A DNA stretch of 64,000 nt, from the NCBI RefSeq assembly GCF_035918235.1, contig NZ_CP109485.1, positions 2,418,001 to 2,482,000 of the forward strand, read 5' to 3'. Of this stretch, positions 39,840 through 48,357 are shown piece after piece (the first letter of the stretch is position 1; each line of letters starts with the position of its first letter). A program made the position numbers and the translations under genes. Origin of the DNA: Streptomyces sp. NBC_01445. GTDB taxonomy: Bacteria; Actinomycetota; Actinomycetes; Streptomycetales; Streptomycetaceae. The notes beneath the pieces are model-generated. The model saw only the letters and a list, made by a program, of their open reading frames with translations. It was not told where the DNA came from and did no database searches.

Positions 39840-41260
39840 GACGTCCGCCGCCACGCACCCTGCGCGGTCAGCTCACCGCCGGACTCGTCGCCCTGCTCGC
39901 CCTCGCCTGCCTCGCCGTCGGGATCACCACCGCCCTCGCCCTGCGGGGGTTCCTGATGGGGCGCCTGGACGAGCAGCTCATCACGTCAGGCGGCCGGTTC
40001 CCCGCGAGCCTGGAACACGAGGCCGAGCCTGACTCCGACAACCGCCCCGACACCCGGGGCCAGGCCGACGACACCTTCGGTGCCCGCCTCCTGGCCGGCA
40101 CCGTCACCCAGGCCGCCGTCGTCGACGACGCCACCGATCGCCCCGTCAATCTCACCTCCGAGGACCGTCGCACCCTGGCGGCGGTCCCCACCGACGGGCG
40201 GGGGCACAGCATCCGTCTCTCCACCCTGCGTAGCTACCGCGTCATGGCGTTCCAGGGCGACGACCAGGACACGCTGATCACCGGCCTGTCCCTGCACCCC
40301 GTGGAGGAGACCGTTCACCGCCTCGAAGCGGTCGAGACGGTGCTGTTCGGCGCCGCCCTCGTGATCACCGGCATCGCCGGTGCGGTATGGGTACGGACCT
40401 CCCTGCGGCCCCTGCAACGGGTCACAGCCCGGTCTGCGGAGGTGGCCGGACTGCCGCTCGCCAGTGGAGAGATCGCCATGCCGGGGCCGCTGCCCGACAC
40501 CGATCCCCGCACCGAGGTCGGTCAGGTCGGCAGCGCCCTCAACCACATGCTCGGTCACATCGAGAACGCCCTCACCAGCCGCCAGGCCAGCGAGGAACGC
40601 CTCCGGCACTTCGCCGCCGACGCCAGCCACGAACTCCGCACTCCCGTCGCCAACATCCGCGGCCACGCAGAACTCGCCCTGCGCCACTCCGGCCCCGTCC
40701 CCCAAGAGGTCCGGCACTCCCTGGAGCGCATCGGCAGCGAATCGCAGCGCATGACACGTCTCGTCGACGACCTGCTCCTGCTCGCGCGCCTGGACGCCGG
40801 ACGTCCCCTCGAACACGAGCCGGTCGATCTGACCCTGCTGATCCTCAACGCGACCGACGACGCGCGCGCCGCGGGCCCCGACCACCGCTGGCTGCTCGAT
40901 CTGCCCGAGGAACCCGTCACCGTCACCGGTGACGCCCACCGCCTTCAGCAGGCCATCGGCAACGTCCTCGCCAACGCACGCACCCACACCCCGCCCGGCA
41001 CTGAAGTGGCCATCACCCTCACCAAGGGGCCGGCCGATGTCTGCCTGAGCGTGAGCGACAACGGGCCGGGCATCCCCGAAGAGCTCCAGCCCGAAGTCTT
41101 CGGTCGCTTTGTCCGCGCCGATCACGCCCGCTCCCGCAGCACGGGGAGCACCGGTCTCGGCCTCGCCATCGTCCAGGCCGTCATCACCGCCCACGGCGGG
41201 ACCACCGTCCTCAGGAGCCGTCCCGGACGCACCACCATCCGCCTCACGCTCCCCATCTGA
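39836..41260 (+). CDS. Sensor histidine kinase
   Basis: The 474-residue kinase has two membrane helices (about residues 13-38 and 168-187) enclosing an extracytoplasmic sensor of about 130 residues. A HAMP domain follows, then the HisKA box FAADASHELRTPVANI with phospho-acceptor His265, N-box NVLANARTHTP, G1 DNGPGIPEE and G2 GSTGLGLAIV. GTG start overlaps the regulator stop. It phosphorylates the regulator encoded upstream. Its signal is unknown, but the divergent reductase operon suggests redox or metal stress. Confidence 0.95.
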   Translation: MRRPPPRTLRGQLTAGLVALLALACLAVGITTALALRGFLMGRLDEQLITSGGRFPASLEHEAEPDSDNRPDTRGQADDTFGARLLAGTVTQAAVVDDATDRPVNLTSEDRRTLAAVPTDGRGHSIRLSTLRSYRVMAFQGDDQDTLITGLSLHPVEETVHRLEAVETVLFGAALVITGIAGAVWVRTSLRPLQRVTARSAEVAGLPLASGEIAMPGPLPDTDPRTEVGQVGSALNHMLGHIENALTSRQASEERLRHFAADASHELRTPVANIRGHAELALRHSGPVPQEVRHSLERIGSESQRMTRLVDDLLLLARLDAGRPLEHEPVDLTLLILNATDDARAAGPDHRWLLDLPEEPVTVTGDAHRLQQAIGNVLANARTHTPPGTEVAITLTKGPADVCLSVSDNGPGIPEELQPEVFGRFVRADHARSRSTGSTGLGLAIVQAVITAHGGTTVLRSRPGRTTIRLTLPI

Positions 41261-41436
41261 CACCGCCCGGCCCTGCCAGCGCACCGATGGATCAGGCCCG
41301 CGAGCGGCCCCGCATCATAGAGCGACCGCAGACGTCTTGAATCGCAAGATCACACCCTCGACCTGTTGCCGCAGCCGCTCGGGGTACGGCCACCTCTCCG
41401 GTCGCCCAATCCTCTTTGCAGCATGCTCAGGCCTTG

Positions 41437-41565
41437 TTACCTCGCGTGGAACGCGGCTCTCGACAGTCGGGCCGCAGCGCATCCGGTGACGGCGGCGATT
41501 GCGGCGAGGCCGACGGCGCTCCAGCCGAGGGGCTCGGTTTCCAGCACCGACTGCAGGAATGGTAC
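41437..41565 (-). pseudogene. C-terminal tail of a P-type ATPase-like gene
   Basis: The minus strand reads VPFLQSVLETEPLGWSAVGL, then AAIAAVTGCAAARL and a stop 12 codons later. This is how the last membrane helix of many P-type cation ATPases ends (V-P-F-L-Q-x-x-L-x-T-x-P-L). It begins right beside the IS605-type right end, so the insertion or a deletion removed the rest. Confidence 0.4.
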
Positions 41566-41593
41566 TTGAAGTGCTCTCCTCCCTTCGCAAGCT

Positions 41594-41610
41594 CAGGAAG
41601 GAGATTCCTG
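41594..41610. repeat. Right-end hairpin of the second IS605-type element
   Basis: CAGGAA-GGAGA-TTCCTG, a 6-bp stem with a 5-nt loop, 2 nt past the tnpB stop. Small subterminal hairpins like this are recognised by TnpA. Confidence 0.5.
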
Positions 41611-41611
41611 C

Positions 41612-42931
41612 CTACCTTGCGGCGGCGGGCTTGGCGCCACGGGTGCGCCTGACGACTGCCCTCCCGGCAGCCGGGATGAGCGCGTGGCCCATCCGGTACA
41701 GGTGCAAGATGTTCCGGGCTGCGTTCCAGTCGGCGTTGCCGGACCATCCGCAGTCGGGGTTCTTGCATACGAACGTGGCCTGGTCTTCCCGGCTGCCGGG
41801 CGTGATGAAACCGCAGGCGGAGCAGCGCAGGGAGGTGTTCGGGGCGGGAACCTTGGCGAGGGTGCCGCCGTTGCGGGCAGTTTTGTACGTCAGCATCGTC
41901 ACGGTGCGACCCCATGCCTCCTGGCTGATGGAGCGGTTCAGACCGGACTTCTGCGCGACGTTCTTCCCCGGCTGGTCGGTAGTGCCCTTGGCGGACTTGA
42001 CCATGTTCGTGATGTTGAGCTGTTCCACCACGACCGTGCCGTACTGCTCGGCGATGGCGGTGGTGGCCTGGTGCTGCCAGTCGATTGCTCGGCGCGTGGC
42101 TCTTGCGCGGAGCTGCTTGATCTGGTCGTAGGTGCGGTGTAGCCGGTTCGAGCTGCGCTCTTTCGGCTTGCGGAAGGACTTGCGGTGCGCGGCCCGCTGT
42201 TCCAGGCGAAGCAGTCTGGCTTTCTCGTCCGGGTTCAGCCACTTGTCCCGGTCGGCGGTGCCGTCCGGGAGCCGGGGCGGCCGTCCGTGGTCTTGGTGGC
42301 TGCCGTCGGACAGCGCGAGGGGCAGGTTCACCCCGGCGTCGATGCCGACCTCCAGTCCGGTGTGCGGTTCGGGCTTGACCTCAAGAGTCTGGACGCGGAA
42401 GGCGATGTGCCGGCCGAGTCCGTCTTTGACCAGCCGTGCCCCGGTGATCCGGTTCTCCTTGTTGGCGTGCTTGCCGACCGGGAGGTCCTTGGTCCAGCGG
42501 AAGCGGACGCGGCCCACCTTGGGGATGTTGACCATGCCCCACCGGCGGTGTACTCGCTTGATCTGCAGATCCCGGCCCTGCGGGATGTCCACGGACGTGA
42601 CGGTGCGGAAGCGGGCCTTGAAGTTCGGCTCGTCCGCACGCCCGTCCCAGCAGTTCCGCCACGCCTGGAAGTACGTCTTGAGGACCGCCTGCGCGGCCTG
42701 CGCGGGCAGCACCGCGTACCAGTCGATCTCCTTGCGGGCCTGCCGCAGCGTCTGATCCATGCGGGTCGCAGAGCGCTGACACTTCGGCGTCATCCGCCAC
42801 AGGTCGTGGAGCTGATTCCACATCGCGCGTGCCGCGTGCGACTGGTCGTCCATGAGCCGGACCTGTGCAGGCGTCAGCGCCAGCCGGGCGCGATGCCCCA
42901 ACTGCCGCTTCTCCCACACGAGTTCGCTCAT
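41612..42931 (-). CDS. tnpB: RNA-guided endonuclease/transposon protein TnpB
   Basis: The 439-residue TnpB retains all RuvC residues: Asp in GLEVGIDAGVNLPLALSDG, Glu in GTVVVEQLNITNMVKSAKG, and Asp in GWSGNADWNAARNILHLYR. It also has the zinc ribbon C-S-A-C ... C-K-N-P-D-C. It differs strongly from the TnpB at 6269, so the two belong to different subfamilies. The N-terminus SELVWEKRQLGHRARLALTP and a basic C-terminal tail are normal. It diverges from a broken tnpA. Confidence 0.94.
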   Translation of the reverse strand: MSELVWEKRQLGHRARLALTPAQVRLMDDQSHAARAMWNQLHDLWRMTPKCQRSATRMDQTLRQARKEIDWYAVLPAQAAQAVLKTYFQAWRNCWDGRADEPNFKARFRTVTSVDIPQGRDLQIKRVHRRWGMVNIPKVGRVRFRWTKDLPVGKHANKENRITGARLVKDGLGRHIAFRVQTLEVKPEPHTGLEVGIDAGVNLPLALSDGSHQDHGRPPRLPDGTADRDKWLNPDEKARLLRLEQRAAHRKSFRKPKERSSNRLHRTYDQIKQLRARATRRAIDWQHQATTAIAEQYGTVVVEQLNITNMVKSAKGTTDQPGKNVAQKSGLNRSISQEAWGRTVTMLTYKTARNGGTLAKVPAPNTSLRCSACGFITPGSREDQATFVCKNPDCGWSGNADWNAARNILHLYRMGHALIPAAGRAVVRRTRGAKPAAAR

Positions 42932-42957
42932 GACGATCAGCCTACGACGGTTGGCTT

Positions 42958-43146
42958 ATGTCACCACGATGGAACCCGAATCCTGACGTGCGCACCGGGC
43001 GCCACGTCGTCTACAACCTGCATGTCCACTTGGTTTTTGTTACCAAGTACCGGCGCAAGGCATTCACCGACGCCATGCTGACGCGCACTGAGGAGATCAT
43101 GCGCGAGGTCTGCGCGGACTTCGAAGCCGACCTGAAGCAGTTCAAT
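42958..43146 (+). pseudogene. Truncated IS200/IS605 transposase TnpA
   Basis: The first 62 codons (GRHVVYNLHVHLVFVTKYRR, TRTEEIMREVCADFEADLKQ) match the N-terminal half of Y1 transposases. The HUH motif and the catalytic tyrosine, which follow in the family, are gone; sequence after 43146 is unrelated. Confidence 0.85.
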
Positions 43147-43600
43147 CGGCGCCGAGGCTCGAAGCAGCGACCACGCCCGCGAGGAAGAGCAACCGCTGCC
43201 AGGCTCCGTCAGCAAGGATCTGCTGGCCCGGCGGCCGTGACCGGTCGGCCCATACCCCCGGAGCGTGGCGGCCGCGCTTCCTGCGCTGCGGAGCTGATGA
43301 CACCTCGGCGGCACGAGCAGCTCCACTCGTCACCTGCCCGCTGCGGCCACCCCACGCCGACCACAGCTCCGCACCATTCGGCCGGCCCACTCGGCTCGAC
43401 GGCATACGCGGCACTCATACGACCAGTCTGTCCCCCACCCTCCTGGGTGCGCTCGCCGACCCGACGGCTCCAACGCCTCCTCGGTGGGCCGTGGATGTGC
43501 ACCCGGGCCGAAAGGACCCCGGTCGGGCCCGTGCGGCCCGTGGTGGTGGGGGCTCGGCGCGCCCACCCTGGGAGCAGGAGCAATGAAGGGAGCCGGTGTG
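43147..43600. other. Junction between the IS remnant and the dormancy island
   Basis: About 450 nt with no recognisable gene. Its last 100 nt hold GGGCC/GGCCC half-sites around 43525-43539 (spacing 5 instead of 4) upstream of the cNMP-binding gene, a variant of the box found elsewhere in the island. Confidence 0.4.
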
Positions 43601-44058
43601 ATGACAACCGCCACCACCATGAACGCGGCCCTCCCCCCCGGACATCGCGAACGGCTGATGCAATTCGCCCGTGAGGTCTCCTTCGAGGCCGGGGCCCGCT
43701 TGTTCGAGGAGGGCAGGCGAGCCGACCACTTCTGGATCGTGCGAACCGGCACCGTAGCTCTGGACGTGCACGTGCCAGGCCCGCGGCCCGCCGTCATCGA
43801 AACGCTCGGGCACGGCGAACTGGTCGGCTGGTCCTGGCACTTCCCGCCGTACATCTGGCACCTGGCGCCGAGGCGATGAGCCCGGTGCGGGCCTGGGAGT
43901 TCGATGCGGAGGCCGTGCGGGCGGCGTGCGCCGAGGACCCCGAGTTCGGCCGGGTGATCGCGGTCTGGGTCGGGCTCGTGGTCGCCGACCGGCTGCACGC
44001 CTCCCGAATCCGGCTGCTCGACCTCTACGCCCCTCACGGCAGCGGTGGTCTGGCATGA
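43601..44058 (+). pseudogene. Single-domain cNMP-binding protein with a one-base frameshift
   Basis: Reads HRERLMQFAREVSFEAGARL, LFEEGRRADHFWIVRTGTVA and ETLGHGELVGWSWHFPPYIW, then breaks. The other frame continues SPVRAWEFDAEAVRAACAED and RLHASRIRLLDLYAPHG. The intact paralog at 55893 has CACCTGGGCGCC where this copy has CACCTGGCGCC, so one G is missing. With it restored the protein is about 150 residues: a cyclic-nucleotide-binding domain without the Crp-type DNA-binding domain. Either a true mutation or a base-call error in a G-run. Confidence 0.75.
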
Positions 44059-44099
44059 CCGCAGTGTCCCGTCGTCGCCGGCGTTCCGAGGAGGAGAAC

Positions 44100-44753
44100 A
44101 TGGACACCAGCCCTCACCGTGTGAATGACGTGATGACGCGCGCCGTCGTCGCCGTGGGCCGCAAGACCCGGTTCAAGGACCTCGTCGAACGCATGGAGCA
44201 GTGGAAGGTCAGCGCCGTACCCGTGCTGGAGGGCGATGGCCGGGTGATCGGGGTGGTGTCCGAGGCCGATCTGCTGCCCAAGGAGGAGTTCCGGGACAGC
44301 GATCCGGACCGGTACACCCAGTTGCATCGCCTGGCCGACATGGCGAAGGCCGGGGCGGTGTACGCCGAGGAGCTGATGAGTACGCCGGCCGTCACCGTCC
44401 ACGAGGACGCCACACTCGCCGAGGCGGCCCGCATCATGGCGCTCCGGCACGTCAAGCGACTGCCCGTGGTGAATGCCGAGGGGGTACTCGAAGGCGTTGT
44501 CAGCCGTGGCGATCTGCTGAAGGTGTTCCTGCGCCCGGACAACGACCTCGCCGACGAGATACGGCGGGACGTTCTCGACGTCCTGTTCCCGGCCCCGGTC
44601 GAGCCCGTGCACATCACAGTGGTCGACGGCGTCGGGACCCTGACCGGACGGGTCCAGGACGCCACTCGCATTCCGCTTGCCGCGCGCCTGGTGCGAGGCG
44701 TCGAGGGCATCGTGGGCGTGGACTGCCGACTCACTGCAGCCGACGGGGCATGA
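44100..44753 (+). CDS. CBS-CBS-BON domain protein
   Basis: The 217-residue protein has two CBS domains (VNDVMTRAVVAVGRKTRFKD, GRVIGVVSEADLLPKEE; and ELMSTPAVTVHEDATLAEAA, GVLEGVVSRGDLLKVFLRPD). A BON domain follows (EIRRDVLDVLFPAPVEPVHI, VDGVGTLTGRVQDATRIPLA). CBS pairs bind adenylates and BON domains bind phospholipid-like ligands; this fusion is frequent in DosR-like regulons, with HRP1/Rv2626c as a CBS-only relative. GAGGAGGAG precedes ATG. It follows the cNMP-binding pseudogene by 41 nt. Paralogs lie at 44814 and 45775. Confidence 0.9.
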   Translation: MDTSPHRVNDVMTRAVVAVGRKTRFKDLVERMEQWKVSAVPVLEGDGRVIGVVSEADLLPKEEFRDSDPDRYTQLHRLADMAKAGAVYAEELMSTPAVTVHEDATLAEAARIMALRHVKRLPVVNAEGVLEGVVSRGDLLKVFLRPDNDLADEIRRDVLDVLFPAPVEPVHITVVDGVGTLTGRVQDATRIPLAARLVRGVEGIVGVDCRLTAADGA

Positions 44754-44813
44754 AGCGGCGCGGCGAACGTCTACCGCTCTTTTGTACCGACGGCTTGTAC
44801 CGACGGCCCGGAC

Positions 44814-45515
44814 TCAGGGAGTGACGGCCCGGCCGGTGCCCGGGAGGTCGGGGTCGAGGTCCGGGTGGCGGGGCATCCCGACCAGCGCGCACTGCACGGA
44901 CACCACACCAGGCACGGCCCGTGCGAGGCGAGTGGCGAGTGGGATGAGGGCGGTTTCGTGGACGTGGCCGGCAAGCGTGACGACACCGTCGTGGACCTCG
45001 ACCCCGATCGCTTCCGTATGGGTGCCGAAGAGCCGAACGACGACATCGCGCCGCACCTCCTCGACGATGGCCTCGTCTTCCCGCAGGAAGACCTTCAGCA
45101 GGTCGGAGCGGCTGACGATGCCCTCCAGAGTCCCGTCGCCTCCCACGACCGGCAGCCGCTTGACCTTGTTGCGTGCCATGACACGTGCGGCGTGGGCAAG
45201 GGTGGCGTCGGGCGCCACGGTGACGGCAGGAGCGGTCATCAGCTCGCCCGCAGTCACAGCGTCCGCCTTGCGGACATCCGCGAGATCCTGCACCTGCCCG
45301 TAGCGGCCGACATCTCCTCCCCTGTACTCCTCCTTGGGCAGCAGATCGGCCTCGGAGACAACACCGACGACGTGTGCGGCGTCGTCCAGCACCGGGAGCG
45401 CGCTCACCCGCCAGTCGCGTATGGCCTTCACTATGTCCTTGAAGGCCGCGCCTGTCCGCAGTGCGACGACCCGGTGCGTCATCACGTCGTTCACAAGGGT
45501 CGGAGTGCCGTTCAT
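44814..45515 (-). CDS. CBS-CBS-BON domain protein
   Basis: The 233-residue protein is a second copy of the same architecture: VNDVMTHRVVALRTGAAFKD, HVVGVVSEADLLPKEEYRGG, ELMTAPAVTVAPDATLAHAA, GTLEGIVSRSDLLKVFLRED, then the BON part EVRRDVVVRLFGTHTEAIGV and VHDGVVTLAGHVHETALIPL. It has a 20-residue C-terminal extension. GGAGGA lies 5-8 nt before the ATG. It converges on the first CBS-BON gene and is divergent from the third; a 13-bp tandem duplication (TTGTACCGACGGC) sits between the first two genes. Confidence 0.9.
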   Translation of the reverse strand: MNGTPTLVNDVMTHRVVALRTGAAFKDIVKAIRDWRVSALPVLDDAAHVVGVVSEADLLPKEEYRGGDVGRYGQVQDLADVRKADAVTAGELMTAPAVTVAPDATLAHAARVMARNKVKRLPVVGGDGTLEGIVSRSDLLKVFLREDEAIVEEVRRDVVVRLFGTHTEAIGVEVHDGVVTLAGHVHETALIPLATRLARAVPGVVSVQCALVGMPRHPDLDPDLPGTGRAVTP

Positions 45516-45690
45516 GGCATCCTCCAGGGCTCGGGTGTCGTCTCGGACACTTTCAGGCTGCGGCCTCGGACCCGTCCCGGGCATGGGCCGAGTGGGCCCG
45601 ACACACTCGACCGCCGGCCCTGCCCCAAGCGCGACCGGCTCCCACTGACACCGCCCACGTCAGCCGCCTGAAACCGTACGGCCCGACCGA

Positions 45691-45706
45691 GGGGCCAGAT
45701 GGCCCC
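45691..45706. promoter_or_regulatory. DosR/OsdR-like box upstream of the third CBS-BON gene
   Basis: GGGGCC-AGAT-GGCCCC, a perfect palindrome with the same 5+4+5 core as the mycobacterial DosR site GGGAC-N4-GTCCC, about 70 nt before the start. Confidence 0.6.
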
Positions 45707-45774
45707 TGGTCAGCCCTCCCCTCATCGGCACAGGCTGGAATCGGCAGGACCGACGCAGACCTTACGGAGTCATC

Positions 45775-46425
45775 ATGTACGGCACCCCGCACATCGTCAG
45801 CGATGTCATGACCCACACGGTTGCCGCCGTCGGCCGACGGGCCGCCTTCAAGGAGATCGTGCAGCTGATGCAAGACAGGCAGATCAGCGCCCTCCCTGTG
45901 ATCGAGGGCGAGGGACGAGTGGTCGGCGTGGTCTCCGAAGCCGACCTGCTGCCCAAGGAGGAACTCAGGGACAACCCCGACGAGGCCTACCTCCAGCTGC
46001 GCCAGCCGGTCGACGTGGCGAAGGCCGACGCTCTCAGCGCAGGGGACCTCATGTCCTCCCCCGCCGTCACGATCCGTGCCGACGCCACGCTCGCCGAGGC
46101 CGCGCGCACCATGGCACGAGAAGGGGTCAAGCGGATGCCCGTGGTGGACGACGTAGGCCTGCTGGAGGGCGTCGTCAGCCGTGCTGACCTGCTCAAGGTC
46201 TTCCTGCGCGGGGACGACAAGATCGCCGAGGAGGTCCGGCACGAGATCGTGTCCTCCCTCTTCCCGCCTCCGTCCGTCATTCAAGTAGAGGTGCATGACG
46301 GAGTGGCCACCCTGACGGGCCGCGTCCACGACACCGCCATGGTCCCCATCGCAGCGCGCCTGGTGCGGTCCGTCGAAGGAGTCGTCGACGTGCAGTTCGA
46401 CCTCGCGCGCGAAACCGCTCAGTAG
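45775..46425 (+). CDS. CBS-CBS-BON domain protein
   Basis: The 216-residue third paralog: VSDVMTHTVAAVGRRAAFKE, GRVVGVVSEADLLPKEELRD, DLMSSPAVTIRADATLAEAA, GLLEGVVSRADLLKVFLRGD, then BON residues EVRHEIVSSLFPPPSVIQVE and VHDGVATLTGRVHDTAMVPI. GGAG lies 5 nt before ATG. The nicotinate phosphoribosyltransferase frame begins 15 nt downstream, so they share a transcript. A near-perfect DosR-like box stands about 70 nt upstream. Confidence 0.91.
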   Translation: MYGTPHIVSDVMTHTVAAVGRRAAFKEIVQLMQDRQISALPVIEGEGRVVGVVSEADLLPKEELRDNPDEAYLQLRQPVDVAKADALSAGDLMSSPAVTIRADATLAEAARTMAREGVKRMPVVDDVGLLEGVVSRADLLKVFLRGDDKIAEEVRHEIVSSLFPPPSVIQVEVHDGVATLTGRVHDTAMVPIAARLVRSVEGVVDVQFDLARETAQ

Positions 46426-46440
46426 CCGGCGGCGACAACC

Positions 46441-48112
46441 ATGTCCGACGTCACCACCACCGATCTCTACGAAGTAACCATGGCCCTGTCCTACCTTCGC
46501 GAGGACATGCGGGCCCCGGCCACCTTCAGCCTCTTCGTCCGCGACCTCCCACCTGGCCGGGGCTTCCTCGTCGCGGCGGGCCTGGAGCCCGCACTGGACT
46601 TCCTCTCCGAATACCGCGTCGAACGCGAAGACGTCGAAGAGTTCGCCGCCGCGATGCACCGCCCGGTGCGGGACCTGGAACCTCTCCTCGGCGTTCGCCG
46701 GCGAGCCGCTGCTCGAGGTGACCGCGTCACTCCCGCAGGCGCAGCTCGTCGAGACCTACCTGCTCAACCAGCTCTGCCACCAGACGGTGGTGGCCTCCAA
46801 AGCGGCGCGCTGCGTCCTGGCGGCCGCCGGACGGCCGGTGGTGGACTTCGCTGTGCGCCGCACGCACGGCCCGTGGGCGGGCAGGCAGGCGGCCCGTCTT
46901 GGAGCCATGGTCGGCTTTGCGGGAACCAGCAACGTGGCCGCGGCCACATCCCTCGGCATCCCGGCTTCAGGGACCATGGCGCACTCCTACATCGAGACTT
47001 TCGAAAGTGAAGACGAGGCGTTCCGAGCCTTCGCGCGCTGCCACCCCGGCCCCCTCACCTTCCTCGTGGACACCTACGACACCGAGGCGGGCATAGGGGT
47101 CGCCGCTCGCGTTCTGAACGACCTTCGGCGCGGCCCCGGCTGCGCGATCCGCCTGGACAGCGGCGACCTCGACGCCCTCTCGCGCCGGTCACGAGCCATC
47201 CTGGACGATGCCGGACTACCCGACGTGCGCATCGTGGCCAGCGGCGGGCTCGACGAGTACGGCGTGGCCCGCCTGGTGGACGCCGGTGCCCCGATCGACG
47301 TGTTCGCCGTGGGCACCCGCGTCGGCGTCGCCGCGGACGCCCCGTACCTGGACTCCGCGTACAAGCTCGTCGAGTACGACGGCAACCCCGTGATGAAGCT
47401 GTCCTCGGCGAAGGTCACGGCCCCGGGCCGCAAACAGGTCTACCGGCGCGCCGGGCAACCCGACGTCGTCGCTCTGTCGTGGGAGGAACCGCCGGACTCG
47501 GCACGGCCACTGCTGCGCACAGTGATACGTGGCGGTCGGCGAACAGGACCGCCGGACCGCTGGCAGGACGCGCGCGAACGGTTCCGCGAGGACATCGACG
47601 CGCTGCCGGCATCCGCCCGGCGGATCCACGACCCCGAACCGGTGACCGCAAACCGGTCCAGGGCACTGCAGGAACTCACCTTGAGGGTCCGCTCGGACAT
47701 CGAGGCCAGGATTCCCTCAAGAAGCGGCGCCGCACCGCCGCAGCAAGGGGGTGAGGCAGCAGTGACCACGCCCGCATCCCCGCGGGAAAGCGACCTTGCG
47801 GCGCCGAGGACCGACCCGACGCCGAGCGGCACCGCCGTGTACGCCCGTACTGGCGACGAGATCGTCGTACGCGGTACCACGGCCGGGGTTGTCACGCGGG
47901 ACGGCGAAGCCGTCGGCGTTCACCACCGCGACGGCAGCCCACCCTACGACGTGAGCTGGGCAGAGGATGGGCGAGTGACCCTGTACTTTCCCGGGCCGGA
48001 TGCCTACGTCCGCCACCTGACGCATGAGCCGGCCTCCATGGAGACGATCACCGACGTGCCATCGGCGCCCGTCACGCCTCAGGCGGGGGACGGCCATGTC
48101 CGGTCCGAGTGA
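46441..48112 (+). pseudogene. pncB: Nicotinate phosphoribosyltransferase fused to DUF1918, internal deletion
   Basis: The N-terminal frame (TTDLYEVTMALSYLREDMRA, REDVEEFAAAMHRPVRDLEP) is followed in another frame by QAQLVETYLLNQLCHQTVVA, FAGTSNVAAATSLGIPASGT, AIRLDSGDLDALSRRSRAIL and VFAVGTRVGVAADAPYLDSA. Between LEPLLG and FAGEPLLEV the family has about 15 residues that are missing here, and the loss is not a multiple of three. The C-terminal 85 residues form a DUF1918 domain (TGDEIVVRGTTAGVVTRDGE, SPPYDVSWAEDGRVTLYFPG) in frame with the enzyme; a GTG at 47761 could also start it separately. In M. tuberculosis, pncB2 (Rv0573c) is a DosR-regulon gene. Confidence 0.8.
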
Positions 48113-48192
48113 ACACCGGCCGTTCCTCGTCGTATTGCCCTGCACGAGCGTCGCCGGACCGTCAGCAAAGCCGCTCACGCTAGTGAGTGGGA

Positions 48193-48206
48193 AGGCCACT
48201 CGGGCC
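48193..48206. promoter_or_regulatory. Imperfect DosR/OsdR-like box upstream of the nitroreductase gene
   Basis: AGGCC-ACTC-GGGCC, same 5+4+5 spacing, about 150 nt before the start. Confidence 0.35.
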
Positions 48207-48357
48207 CGAGTGCAGCCCATACGGCCCTGCCACGCTGCGGCCCGCGGGGCACAAGCTGGAAGCGGAATGCGGACCGAGGTGCTTGGCCGGTGATCAGCTG
48301 CTGGGACGGCAGTCTCCCCGGCCGCGTCGGCACACCCGGCATGGAAGGGAAGCCACC

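Larger units (their letters stand above)
41594..43146. mobile_element. IS605-type element, tnpB intact, tnpA truncated
   Basis: Divergent tnpB (minus) and tnpA (plus) with 26 nt between them, as in IS605. A right-end hairpin CAGGAA-GGAGA-TTCCTG stands just past the tnpB stop. The tnpA side is cut after about 62 codons, so the left end is lost. The element can no longer move itself, but its TnpB may still be made. Confidence 0.75.

Noticed and set aside
39986..41284. A 432-codon minus-strand frame opposite the histidine kinase
   Set aside because: Glycine-rich shadow of the kinase gene.
43142..43414. A minus-strand frame ending WQRLLFLAGVVAASSLGAD next to the IS605 remnant
   Set aside because: The hydrophobic end hints at a membrane protein remnant, but the match is too short and unspecific to name.
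44782..44807. Tandem 13-bp duplication TTGTACCGACGGC between convergent CBS-BON genes
   Set aside because: Only two copies in a convergent intergenic spot with no hairpin; most likely a simple slippage duplication, so not reported as a regulatory site.
45553..46659. A 368-codon minus-strand frame opposite the third CBS-BON gene
   Set aside because: Shadow frame; the plus-strand CBS and BON motifs are unmistakable.
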